Source: an uncultured Sphingomonas sp. (GTDB taxonomy: Bacteria > Pseudomonadota > Alphaproteobacteria > Sphingomonadales > Sphingomonadaceae). From it: a stretch of DNA of 11,058 bases. Of the stretch, positions 1 through 6,875 are shown one piece after another. The position numbers and the translations under genes were made by a program. The notes beneath the pieces are model-generated. The model was given only the letters and a program-made list of their open reading frames with translations, was not told where the DNA came from and did not search any database. Location: positions 1-11,058 of the forward strand of contig CAKTFL010000029.1 in assembly GCA_934555855.1 (NCBI GenBank), in the 5' to 3' direction. The stretch's first letter is position 1; each line of letters starts with the position of its first letter.

Positions 1-492
1 GAACTGGGTGGGCAGACCTTTTTCGACTTCCTTCCGGGCGCGCTGAAGGGATTTGGCGTACAGGCAAACGTGACCTATCTCGACGGCAAGAACCGTTACC
101 CGGCTGCACTGTCGGCAACGGGCGCCACGCCGGCCGATCCGCCGCTGGTCAACATCCCCAATGTGTCGAAATGGACCTACAACGCCGCGCTTTTTTACGA
201 GCGGGGCGGCATCACGTCACGCCTGTCCTATAACGACCGCTCGCCCTACGTGACCGGCTCGTTCATCGATGCGAACGGCGTGTATGTCGGCGAGGGCGTA
301 CGCAGGACCGTTCGGCTGGACTATTCGCTCAGCTGGAATCCCATCCCGGAGGTGACGCTGACCTTGGACGCGACGAACCTGCTCGCGAAGCCGTTCCGCA
401 GCTATTATCAATATGGCGCAGACCGGATCTACGCTCGCGATATACGTGAAGAGGGTCGATATTTCGGCCTCGGCTCACGGTTCCGCTTCTGA
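1..492 (+). CDS. TonB-dependent receptor, C-terminal part (5' end outside window)
   Basis: Outer-membrane beta-barrel receptor that takes up a ligand with energy from TonB-ExbB-ExbD. Only the last 163 codons are present; the frame is open from base 1 to the TGA at 490-492. The segment shows alternating amphipathic strands typical of the last barrel strands: a FLPGALKGFGVQANVTYLD strand, then LSYNDRSPYV, then LDATNLLAKPFRSYYQYG, ending in FGLGSRFRF with the terminal Phe needed for barrel assembly. The same landmarks occur in the two other receptors of this window (FTFLPGPFDGLG and FTFLPAPLNNMG), which places it in the large Xanthomonas/Caulobacter/Sphingomonas subfamily. The ligand cannot be read from this part. 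A strong hairpin follows 9 bp after the stop, suggesting that the transcription unit ends here. The family call is firm; the substrate is unknown. Confidence 0.9.
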   Translation, partial: ELGGQTFFDFLPGALKGFGVQANVTYLDGKNRYPAALSATGATPADPPLVNIPNVSKWTYNAALFYERGGITSRLSYNDRSPYVTGSFIDANGVYVGEGVRRTVRLDYSLSWNPIPEVTLTLDATNLLAKPFRSYYQYGADRIYARDIREEGRYFGLGSRFRF

Positions 493-500
493 CGGCGGTA

Positions 501-538
501 GACGGGACGGACCGGCTGACGGCCGGGCCGTCCCGTCA
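501..538 (+). terminator. Two-part stem-loop after the receptor gene, probable terminator
   Basis: GACGGGACGG at 501-510 pairs perfectly with CCGTCCCGTC at 528-537. After one A-G mismatch the stem continues as CCGGC (512-516) with GCCGG (522-526) around a 5-nt loop. That is 15 paired bases in a 37-nt element. It starts 9 bp after the receptor stop codon, where an intrinsic terminator would be expected. The following bases (ATTCTGAG) lack a good T run, so termination may be weak or need help from Rho. Confidence 0.6.
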
Positions 539-661
539 TTCTGAGTCCGGGCGACGCTGATCCGCGAGGAAGGCTCGACGTTCGCGAGGGCGATGGCGAA
601 CTACTTTCTTGTGGGCGACGGGGTCGCGAGCGGATAGGAAGCCGCCGTTTACAGGTGGGAA

Positions 662-684
662 GGCATCCGGGGGATGCCCAGGAG
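662..684 (+). promoter_or_regulatory. Hairpin abutting the ribosome-binding site of the hybrid kinase
   Basis: GGCATCC (662-668) and GGATGCC (672-678) form a perfect 7-bp stem with a GGG loop. Two bases later comes AGGAG (680-684), only 2 nt from the ATG at 687, which is closer than usual. A second purine-rich stretch, AGGTGGGAA (653-661), lies just before the hairpin. Folding the hairpin would bring this stretch to about 9 nt from the ATG. The arrangement could tune translation of the kinase; this is inferred only from sequence. Confidence 0.35.
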
Positions 685-686
685 TG

Positions 687-3398
687 ATGACCAGAGAAGA
701 GCTTGAGGCGGAAGTCACCCGGTTGCGTGCGGCAATGGCCGAAGCCGGGATCTCCGCACGGCGTGTCAGCGACCGCCAGGCAGTACGAGACGACCAGCAC
801 CGTACCGAACTGGCCGAGAGCCGTGCCCAGATCGACGAGGCCGACCGGCGCGCCGAAATCGCCCGATCGGATGCGACCGACGCTGCGCGCGAGCATCGAC
901 GCGAGATGGCCGGCGCGGCCGCGGATCTGTCCGCGTCGCACGATCTGCTCGGGGAACTGGAACGCAGCCGCACGGCGCTTGCCCTGAGCGAGGCCCGGCA
1001 GCGCGCCATTTTCGACAGCGCGATCGATTTCGCCATGGTCGTCACCGATCCTGCCGGCATCGTGACCGACTGGAACCCCGGGGCGGAATACATCATGGGG
1101 TGGACAGCCGCGGAAATGCGCGGACACGACGCGACACGCTTCTTCACGCCCGAGGACCGGGCGAGAGGACGCGTACAAGAAGAGATGCTACTTACGCTGC
1201 AAAACGGCCGGGCGACGGATGAGCGCTGGCATCTGCACAAGAGCGGGGAGCGCTTCTGGGCCTCGGGCGAGATGCTGCCCCTGTTCAGCGACAGCGGCGA
1301 CCATTTCGGCTTCGTGAAGATCCTGCGGGACCGCACGAAGGAGCATGTCGCCGGCGCGGCACTCCGCAAGGCCCGTGACCGCTTCCAAACGATCGTGGAC
1401 ACGATCGACGCCGCCTTTGCGATCGTGGAGGTGAAATTCGACGAACACGACCGCCCGGTCGACTATCGCTTTCTCGAAGCCAATCCCGCCTTTGAGCGTC
1501 AGTCGGGGGTCGATCTGCGCGGCAAGTGGGTCACCGAGTTCGCCCCGGACCTGGAACGCTTCTGGTTCGAGACCTATGGCCATGTCGCCAGGACCGGCCA
1601 ACCGACCAGCTTCGAGAATTACGCGGAGGCGTTCGGGCGCTGGTTCGACGTGCGCGCCGTGCGGGTCGGGGACCCTGCCGATCGGCAGATCGCGATCTTC
1701 TTCAACGACGTGACCGCGCGCCGCGAGGCGGAGGAACGCCTCCGTGTCAGCGAAGCGCTGGCGAATGAGAATGTGGAGCGGGTACAGCTGGCGCTTGCCG
1801 CCGGCGCGATCATCGGCACCTGGCTCTGGGATCTGCCCAGCGACCAGTTCACCGTCGATGAAGGCTTCGCCCGCACCTTCGACCTCGATCCGGCGCTGGG
1901 CCGCGCCGGTATCCCGCTCGCGCGGATCGTCGCCCCCGTTCACCCCGACGATCAGGAGGGCCTGGCGGCGGCGATCGGCGAGGCGATCGCGCGGGGTGGC
2001 GCCTATGCCCATCAATATCGGGTGCGGCGCGCCGATGGCCAGTATTACTGGATCGAGGCGAACGGGCGCGTCGATCACGCCCCCGACGGCACGCCGCTGA
2101 GCTTCCCGGGCGTTCTCATCGATGTGGAGGAGCGGCGCGCGGTCGAGGCGGAACGTGACCGCGCGAACGCAGCGCTGCGCGCCCTCAACGGCACCCTGGA
2201 GCAGCGCGTCGCGGAGCGCACTGCCGAGTTGATGGATGCCGAAGAAAAGCTGAGGCAATCCCAGAAGATGGAGGCCGTCGGCCAGCTCACCGGCGGCCTC
2301 GCGCACGACTTCAACAACCTGCTGACCGGCATCACCGGCAGCCTGGAGATGATGACGATACGCATCGGCCAGGGGCGCATGGGCGATGTCGAGAAGTACA
2401 ACAGCGCCGCACAAGGAGCCGCCAGGCGAGCGGCTGCGCTGACCCACAGGCTGCTCGCCTTTTCGCGCCGGCAGACGCTTGATCCAAAAACCACGCACCC
2501 CAACCGCCTGATTGAGGGCATGTTCGATCTGATCCAGCGAACGGTCGGGCCGGAAGTCGAAGTGCAGTTCGTGCCCGGCGACGAGCTGTGGATGGCGCTG
2601 GTGGATCCGCATCAGCTTGAAAATGCCCTCCTCAATCTCTGCATCAATGCCCGCGACGCGATGCCGGGCGGGGGCAGGCTGACGATCGAGACGGGCAATC
2701 GGACGCTTGATGCTCGTGCCGCCCGACTGCATGACCTGGAGCCTGGCCGTTACGTGACGCTGTGCGTGTCGGACAGCGGCACCGGCATGACGCCCGAGGT
2801 GATCGAAAAGGCTTTCGACCCGTTCTTCACCACCAAGCCGATCGGCGTCGGCACCGGGCTTGGCCTGTCGATGATCTACGGCTTCGCCCGGCAATCGGGC
2901 GGCCATGTCCGCATCTATTCCGAGGTGGGCGAAGGTACGACGGTCTGCATCTACCTGCCCCGTCACATCGGTGCGGCCCAAGCAGAGGAGGGCTCCGCCC
3001 CCCTCAGCGAGGCACCGCGTGCCGAGGTCGGCGAAACGGTGCTGGTGGTCGATGACGAACCCTCCGTCCGGATGCTCGTCACCGACGTGCTGGAGGAATT
3101 GGGCTACACCGCGATCGAGGCGGCGGATGGTCCGGCCGGCCTCAAGGTGCTGCAATCCGATGCCCGCATCGACCTGCTCGTGTCGGACGTCGGGCTGCCG
3201 GGCGGGATGAACGGGCGTCAGATGGCTGACGCCGCGCGCGTCGGCCGACCCGACTTGAAGGTGTTGTTCATCACCGGCTATGCCGAGAATGCCGTAGTCG
3301 GCAACGGCCACCTCGATCCGGGTATGCACGTCATGACCAAGCCGTTCGCGATGGAGGGGCTGGCGACCCGCATCCGGACGCTGATCGAAGGCCAGTGA
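687..3398 (+). CDS. PAS-domain hybrid sensor histidine kinase with C-terminal receiver
   Basis: Cytoplasmic hybrid histidine kinase of 903 residues; no membrane segment is visible. Order from the ATG: a charged coiled coil (about 1-105), PAS1 (about 107-220, with [17 protein letters not shown] and [10 protein letters not shown]), PAS2 (about 230-345), PAS3 (about 360-482, with [18 protein letters not shown]), a second coiled coil (about 485-530), a HisKA H-box [11 protein letters not shown] with phospho-accepting His540, an HATPase_c domain with N-box ([17 protein letters not shown]), G1 (SDSGTGM), F-box (FDPFFTTKP) and G2 (GTGLGLS), then a receiver (about 784-900). The receiver has Asp789/Asp790, phospho-accepting Asp834 ([10 protein letters not shown]), Thr863 and Lys885 (MTKPF). 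PAS1 shows no LOV-type cysteine motif, so photosensing is not indicated. The signal is unknown. The open frame extends back to a TTG at 609, but the ATG at 687 begins the coiled-coil sequence normal for such kinases and has AGGAG upstream. No separate response regulator lies beside it. It converges with the PhzF-family gene 45 bp away, with no clear terminator between them. Confidence 0.92.
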   Translation: MTREELEAEVTRLRAAMAEAGISARRVSDRQAVRDDQHRTELAESRAQIDEADRRAEIARSDATDAAREHRREMAGAAADLSASHDLLGELERSRTALALSEARQRAIFDSAIDFAMVVTDPAGIVTDWNPGAEYIMGWTAAEMRGHDATRFFTPEDRARGRVQEEMLLTLQNGRATDERWHLHKSGERFWASGEMLPLFSDSGDHFGFVKILRDRTKEHVAGAALRKARDRFQTIVDTIDAAFAIVEVKFDEHDRPVDYRFLEANPAFERQSGVDLRGKWVTEFAPDLERFWFETYGHVARTGQPTSFENYAEAFGRWFDVRAVRVGDPADRQIAIFFNDVTARREAEERLRVSEALANENVERVQLALAAGAIIGTWLWDLPSDQFTVDEGFARTFDLDPALGRAGIPLARIVAPVHPDDQEGLAAAIGEAIARGGAYAHQYRVRRADGQYYWIEANGRVDHAPDGTPLSFPGVLIDVEERRAVEAERDRANAALRALNGTLEQRVAERTAELMDAEEKLRQSQKMEAVGQLTGGLAHDFNNLLTGITGSLEMMTIRIGQGRMGDVEKYNSAAQGAARRAAALTHRLLAFSRRQTLDPKTTHPNRLIEGMFDLIQRTVGPEVEVQFVPGDELWMALVDPHQLENALLNLCINARDAMPGGGRLTIETGNRTLDARAARLHDLEPGRYVTLCVSDSGTGMTPEVIEKAFDPFFTTKPIGVGTGLGLSMIYGFARQSGGHVRIYSEVGEGTTVCIYLPRHIGAAQAEEGSAPLSEAPRAEVGETVLVVDDEPSVRMLVTDVLEELGYTAIEAADGPAGLKVLQSDARIDLLVSDVGLPGGMNGRQMADAARVGRPDLKVLFITGYAENAVVGNGHLDPGMHVMTKPFAMEGLATRIRTLIEGQ

Positions 3399-3443
3399 GG
3401 CACGGCGTGTCGCGAACGGCCGCACAAGGGAGGGAAATGGGCA

Positions 3444-4331
3444 TCACAGCCTGATTTCGCCCTGCATGACCGCCACGCATGATCCATGCAGGGTGGCGAC
3501 GATCCCCTCGGCCGCGCGCCGCGCCTCGACGTGAAGAAGGCTGGGCCGGCCCATTTCGACGCCCTGCTGGATGCTGAACGCGGCCGCTTCGTGCTCCGCC
3601 TCCAGCGACAGCAGGAGGCAGGCGAGCGGTGCGTTCGCGCTGCCGGTCGCCGGGTCTTCCCAGGTGCCCGCGAGGGGCGCGAACATCCGGGCGCGCAGCT
3701 TGCGGGCGTGCCGGCAATAGACGTGTACCGAGAAGCGGTTGCCCTCCTGCGGATGCGCCGCGAGCGCGGCCCGGAAAGCCTCCAGATCGGGGGAACAGCG
3801 GGCCAGTGCCGCGTCGGTAAGTTCGGCGATGACATAGGGATTGCCGTTCGATGCCACGATCGGCGGATGCGTGATCGTCACCACATCCTGGGCATTCAGC
3901 CGCAGGACTCGGGCGATCACCTCGGGTGCCAGCGCAGCTCCTGTCGTCAAGGGCTGCGGCGTCGAAACCGCCGCACCCGTCGCGACGCCCGCGGCGTCCC
4001 GCTCGATAGAAACCCGGACGAGGCCGGCCGGTATCTCGAATATCGCCTCGGCGAGATCAGGGTTCAGGCCGGCAAGGACGAAGGCGGTGCCGACCATGGG
4101 ATGTCCTGCAAAGGCCATTTCGGCCGTCCGGTTGAAGATGCGGATGCGGGCCGTATGCGCCGGATCGGCAGGCGGCAGGACGAAGGTGGTCTCGCTCAGA
4201 TTGAACTCGGCGGCGATGGCCTGCATCGTCGCGCTGTCGAGCGTTTCGCCGCCGATCACGACCGCAAGCGGATTTCCGCCGAAGCGGGTCGTGGTGAACA
4301 CGTCGGCGGTGAAGAACGGAAGAGAGGTCAC
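3444..4331 (-). CDS. PhzF-family protein (isomerase/epimerase fold)
   Basis: A 295-residue member of the PhzF family, whose two-lobed fold resembles diaminopimelate epimerase. The family includes the phenazine-pathway isomerase and many proteins of unknown substrate. Visible hallmarks are VFTTTRFGGNPLAVV near residues 11-25, the catalytic-type glutamate Glu47 in NLSETTFVLP, the AGHPMVGTA motif at about 75-83 with His77, and DPATGSANAP at about 226-235 with the conserved Asp226. The start chosen is GTG at 4331, where homology begins (VTSLPFFTADVF) and GGGA lies 7 nt upstream. The open frame extends to an ATG at 4460, but those 43 residues do not look like the family. Gene length is normal for the family. 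No other phenazine genes are present, so a phenazine role should not be assumed. It is transcribed divergently from the VOC gene across a shared control region. Confidence 0.88.
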   Translation of the reverse strand: MTSLPFFTADVFTTTRFGGNPLAVVIGGETLDSATMQAIAAEFNLSETTFVLPPADPAHTARIRIFNRTAEMAFAGHPMVGTAFVLAGLNPDLAEAIFEIPAGLVRVSIERDAAGVATGAAVSTPQPLTTGAALAPEVIARVLRLNAQDVVTITHPPIVASNGNPYVIAELTDAALARCSPDLEAFRAALAAHPQEGNRFSVHVYCRHARKLRARMFAPLAGTWEDPATGSANAPLACLLLSLEAEHEAAAFSIQQGVEMGRPSLLHVEARRAAEGIVATLHGSCVAVMQGEIRL

Positions 4332-4383
4332 GATACAATCCCGCTGTGCTTTCGACGTATGATGGACACCCAATTGGTCGCTT

Positions 4384-4417
4384 GGCAAATCGGCGGCATG
4401 GAATATGCCGATCTGCC
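4384..4417. promoter_or_regulatory. Operator-like dyad between the divergent PhzF-family and VOC genes
   Basis: GGCAAATCGGC (4384-4394) and GCCGATCTGCC (4407-4417) are inverted repeats matching at 10 of 11 positions around a 12-bp centre. A second, nested dyad, CGGCAT (4394-4399) / ATGCCG (4405-4410), has a 5-bp spacer. The left arm overlaps a TTGGCA on the plus strand (4382-4387) and a TTGCCA on the minus strand (4383-4388), both similar to a sigma-70 -35 element, but no convincing -10 box follows in either direction. Position and symmetry suggest a repressor or activator site acting on both genes. No specific regulator can be named. Confidence 0.4.
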
Positions 4418-4477
4418 TCGCGAGGGATCGATAGGCGATGATCGCGTTGATCGTGGGCACGATCTGAAGGGGATGCG

Positions 4478-4894
4478 ATGTTCAGTCACATAACGGTCGG
4501 CGTGAGCGACCTCGATCGGGCCGCATCCTTCTACGATGCGTTGCTGATGCCGCTCGGCCTCGTCGAGCGGCCGGTGGTGCCCGATGGCGGCCCGGCGTCG
4601 CGCTGCTGGCATCGTCCGGGCATCTCCCTGCCCCGTTTCTACGCCTATTTGCCCTTTGACGGCCAACCCTGTTCGCACGGCAATGGCAGCATGGTGGCTT
4701 TTCTAGCCCCTTCGATCGAGACCGTAAAACGCGCGTACATCGAGGGAATGCGGCAAGGTGGCACGGATGACGGCGCACCGGGACCGCGGCCTCATTACGG
4801 CCCGGACTATTTCGGCGCCTATCTGCGCGATCCGGACGGCAACAAGGTTCACATCGTCTATCGGCATGAGGCTGTCGCCAACGACGGGCGATGA
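4478..4894 (+). CDS. VOC-superfamily (glyoxalase/bleomycin-resistance fold) protein
   Basis: A 138-residue single-module vicinal-oxygen-chelate protein, probably cytoplasmic and dimeric. It begins with HITVGVSDLDRAASFYDALL, the usual first beta-strand and helix with metal-ligand candidate His4. It continues with a GSMVAF strand preceded by His67, the GGTDDGAPGPRPHYGPDYF segment typical of small VOC enzymes, and the signature AYLRDPDGNKVHIV near residues 114-127. In many VOC enzymes the position after DPDGNK-hydrophobic is the metal-binding Glu; here it is His125. AGGGG (4468-4472), 5 nt before the ATG, is a good ribosome-binding site. Members include glyoxalases, dioxygenases, fosfomycin- and bleomycin-binding proteins and many of unknown substrate. 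The reaction cannot be stated. The divergent arrangement with the PhzF-family gene suggests shared control. Confidence 0.85.
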   Translation: MFSHITVGVSDLDRAASFYDALLMPLGLVERPVVPDGGPASRCWHRPGISLPRFYAYLPFDGQPCSHGNGSMVAFLAPSIETVKRAYIEGMRQGGTDDGAPGPRPHYGPDYFGAYLRDPDGNKVHIVYRHEAVANDGR

Positions 4895-4969
4895 TTCCGC
4901 TCCGCGATGTCAATGGGCAGGCGCGCATCCCGGCCGGCGCTCGTCGTGTGATCGCGTCTGATGCAAGGG

Positions 4970-5109
4970 TCATACTGAAGGTCCGTCGGCGCCTGGTGTC
5001 GGAGGTTCCCGCGCCTCGATCCGCCCCAACAGCCGGATCAGTTGGCGGTGATCGGGTTCGCTGAAATCGACGAGCAATCCTGCCTCATGCTCGCAAATCT
5101 TCTTACGCA
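4970..5109 (-). pseudogene. Possible C-terminal remnant of a MarR-type regulator
   Basis: On the minus strand a frame ending in TGA at 4970-4972 reads RALRKKICEHEAGLLVDF followed by SEPDHRQLIRLLGRIEARE and a short tail. This resembles the last two helices of MarR-family regulators: a long dimerisation helix after the wing, then a FS-x-x-(D/E)-x-x-x-L-x-x-LL-x-R-I segment. There is no start codon in context. Going upstream, similarity fades near 5110 and the frame reaches a TGA at 5168-5170, so the DNA-binding part is missing. The breakpoint lies next to the point where receptor sequence begins on the opposite strand, as if the two were joined by a rearrangement. The 75 bp between the VOC stop and this remnant show nothing recognisable. 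The family assignment was made by eye and is tentative. Confidence 0.4.
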
Positions 5110-5160
5110 GCGCTCGAACATGCTGTCGCGGCCGACCTGACGTCTCTGCTGGTACGACGC

Positions 5161-6049
5161 GGCGGTGTCATTACCGTTGTCCAGCGCACGACGCCAGTTT
5201 CGATAGACAACAGCTATTCCGAATGGTTGCCGAGCGCCAATCTATGCTACGATCTGACCCCGAAGCTGAAGCTGCGCGCAGCGGTAGCGCGAACGCTGAC
5301 GCGTTCCGACGTGAGTCTGCTCTCGCCGACGCTGAGCGTCGATGCAAACACCAGCACGATGAACGCGCGCAACCCGAACCTGCGTCCTTACGTGTCGAAC
5401 CAGATCGATCTGTCACTGGAGTATTACTTCGACAGGTCCGGGCTGTTGTCGGTTGGCGCCTTCTACAAGGATGTCGATAACTTCATTGTCAACACAGCGA
5501 CGCAAACGACGCAGACTGTCCAGTGGGAGGAGGGCGGCAGCCGTCAACAGGTTTTCCTGCTGCGTCAGCCGCGCAACGGTGCCAGCAGCAGGATCAAGGG
5601 CATCGAGCTGGGCGCGCAGGTGCCGTTCACCTTCCTGCCCGGGCCATTCGACGGACTGGGCGTCCTCGGCAACTTTACCTATCTCGACCTGGGGGACGTA
5701 GTCGTGACGGAAGGGCAGCCGGCGATCCCGATATCGGGCGCGTCGACGCGCAGCTACAATATCGCTGGCCATTACGAGCAGTCCGGCTTTGGAATCCGTG
5801 CGTCATATAACTACCGCAACGGCTTCGTGGTCGATCCGGTCAGCACGTTTGGCGACGGCGATGTACAACGTGCATACGGCCAGCTCGACATCTCGGCGAG
5901 CTACGACATCAACCGCATGATCACGCTGAATGCGGACATCACGAACGCGACCAAATTCCAAGACCATCAACGATACCAGTGTCGGCCTCTTGCGCGCGGT
6001 GGTCGACAATGGCCGGCGTGTGACGGCCGGTGTCCGCGTGCGGTTCTGA
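5161..6049 (+). pseudogene. TonB-dependent receptor remnant, 5'-truncated and frameshifted
   Basis: The C-terminal third of a TBDR. Receptor-like sequence starts in frame at about 5161 (GGVITVVQRTTPVSIDNSYS, then EWLPSANLCYDLTPKLKLRA), which corresponds to the middle of the barrel; signal peptide, TonB box, plug and early strands are missing. The frame continues with the ARTLTRSD, MNARNPNLRPY, FYKDVDNF and FTFLPGPFDGLG landmarks to ADITNATK near 5955. From there the correct continuation is in the next frame (NSKTINDTSVGLLRAVVD, then NGRRVTAGVRVRF and TGA at 6047-6049), ending in the barrel-type terminal Phe. One extra base, most simply an A in AAA at 5953-5955, explains the shift. Read without correction, the first frame runs into meaningless sequence. 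No start codon or ribosome-binding site fits the truncated 5' end. A working receptor is not possible from this piece. Confidence 0.85.
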
Positions 6050-6070
6050 CCGTCGTATCAACTCGGCGGG

Positions 6071-6168
6071 TGTTGCCAAGGAAGCCGCACCAGGCGAGCC
6101 GAGGACAAATCCCTTCCCCGTTTGCCTGCTCATCAGCAGGCAAACGGCAGTGTTGCCGAAGGAAGGCC
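6071..6168. repeat. Short imperfect direct repeats flanking a hairpin
   Basis: TGTTGCC-AAGGAAG-CC at 6071-6086 and TGTTGCCGAAGGAAGGCC at 6151-6168 match except for two inserted G residues in the second copy. They are 80 bp apart and flank the 13-bp inverted repeat at 6118-6147. They lie between the stop of the receptor remnant and the stop of the transposase remnant, so they may mark the insertion-sequence end or an old duplication. Chance similarity is possible at this length. Confidence 0.3.
6118..6147. repeat. Perfect 13-bp inverted repeat (hairpin) between two remnants
   Basis: CCGTTTGCCTGCT (6118-6130) and AGCAGGCAAACGG (6135-6147) are exact reverse complements with a CATC loop. The element is 69 bp after the receptor-remnant stop and 24 bp beyond the transposase-remnant stop on the other strand. 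It could be a bidirectional terminator for the two converging genes, or an element from the end of the insertion sequence. No T run follows on either strand, which weakens the terminator reading. It is much cleaner than the decayed genes around it. Confidence 0.55.
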
Positions 6169-6171
6169 CGG

Positions 6172-6609
6172 CTAGGGCTCAAACTGGTTCCCAACCAGGC
6201 AGCGATAGCGGTTGCGAGTGCCAGGCATGATGGGAAGCTGGCGGCGACCTCGTCATAGTGGGTAGCCGCGCGGCGGAAGTCTTGAGGCGGCGGAAGGCGT
6301 TCTCGATTCGGTGACGGCCGCGGTAGCGGTGCTTGTCATGGCGGATGGTCCGATTGCGGTTGCGCCGGCCTCGAATGACACCTTTGTCGGCCAGCAGCTA
6401 GCGCTGGGGCCGGGGCGTCCGAGGAGCGCGGGCGCGGCCTTCACGTCGCTGACGGGACCGGCCGTCGATGAGCGAATGGACCTTGCTAGTCCAGTCACCG
6501 CGTGAGCGGCCGATCGCCCGGTGCGAACGCCCCCTTTTTCACCGAACGCCGCGCGCTGGACCTCTATGTGGGTGATTCATCCGACTCGAAGAGAGTCGAA
6601 AGTACAATC
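6172..6609 (-). mobile_element. Decayed IS5-family transposase remnant
   Basis: A DDE transposase of the IS5 type, broken in several places. Joining frames on the minus strand gives, in order: DCTFDSLRV, THIEVQRAAFGEKGG (about 6575-6530, frame broken at the first catalytic Asp), AIGRSRGDWTSKVHSLIDGR, SDVKAAPALLGRPGPSAS, LADKG with the second catalytic Asp, GRRNRNRTIRHDKHRYRGRH, RIENAFRRLK with the catalytic Glu, and FRRAATHYDEVAASF to a TAG at 6172-6174. Compared with the family, about 10 residues are missing after the LIDGRSRP segment and nearly 20 after LADKG. A single base is lost near 6281 (expected AAGGAC, found AAGAC), and a stop lies in one frame near 6400. The N-terminal part (ORFA region) is not recognisable upstream of 6609. 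It cannot make an active enzyme. Terminal inverted repeats and a target duplication were not found with confidence. Confidence 0.75.
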
Positions 6610-6875
6610 GTGCACGTTACAATGCGCCCGGCTTGCTGCTCTGCCCTTGCCGTGGGCAGCCTGGATGGTATTCCAGATTTGAACAGTCGCCCGGGGTCAG
6701 GCCCTGCGTAAGCTACCAATGGTTGTAAGCACCCGTGTTTGGCTCGCATGTCATCGGCGAAGACCGATGCTTCGAGCCATAGCTTTTCGTAAGTACTTGA
6801 AGTCTCCTTTTCCTATTGCTACCGGTGTCCGCAACGATGGGGCCCATAGAAGCTCCACCTTGGGGAGGATGATGA
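6610..6875 (+). promoter_or_regulatory. Leader and promoter region of the receptor-lyase pair
   Basis: This 266-bp stretch carries no recognisable gene. It holds a CTGCCC/GGGCAG stem (6641-6646 with 6654-6659), the nested hairpin at 6740-6779, and an 8-bp palindrome AAGTACTT (6791-6798). A possible -35-like TTGAAG (6797-6802) is followed 17 bp later by TACCGG, a poor -10. It ends with the strong ribosome-binding site GGGGAGG (6862-6868), 7 nt before the receptor ATG. The promoter itself cannot be fixed. No LacI- or GntR-type operator palindrome was recognised. Confidence 0.4.
6740..6779 (+). promoter_or_regulatory. Nested hairpin in the 5' leader of the intact receptor gene
   Basis: The outer stem TGGCTCG (6740-6746) / CGAGCCA (6773-6779) encloses an inner stem CATCGG (6752-6757) / CCGATG (6764-6769) with a 6-nt loop. 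A third pairing, CGAAG (6758-6762) with CTTCG (6769-6773), is mutually exclusive with both, so two folds are possible. TTTT follows at 6784-6787. It could be a terminator guarding the operon from upstream transcription, or a leader control element; it lies about 97 bp before the receptor start. Confidence 0.45.

Noticed and set aside
1188..3425. A 745-codon open frame on the minus strand opposite the kinase
   Set aside because: It mirrors a well-supported kinase gene, has no recognisable domain and follows from the high GC content; long antisense frames are common in such genomes.
3444..4331. Phenazine biosynthesis
   Set aside because: The PhzF family is broad and no other phenazine gene is present, so the pathway cannot be inferred.
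4332..4460. N-terminal extension of the PhzF-family protein to an ATG at 4460
   Set aside because: The extra 43 residues do not resemble the family, would run through the operator-like dyad, and the GTG at 4331 has a better position and a GGGA site.
4482..4973. A 163-codon minus-strand frame opposite the VOC gene
   Set aside because: Composition is arginine-rich shadow sequence; the plus-strand VOC gene has clear family motifs and a good ribosome-binding site.
6184..6198. CTGGTT/AACCAG inverted repeat as a possible insertion-sequence end
   Set aside because: It falls within the coding part of the transposase remnant (the WLGTSL segment), so it is not a terminal repeat.
5227..6258. A continuous 343-codon gene reading through 5956-6258
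   Set aside because: After 5955 the reading loses receptor character while the next frame keeps it to a proper C-terminus; the continuation is a frameshift artefact.
6582..6598. CGACTC/GAGTCG hairpin
   Set aside because: It lies inside the transposase remnant and is short; no independent role can be supported.
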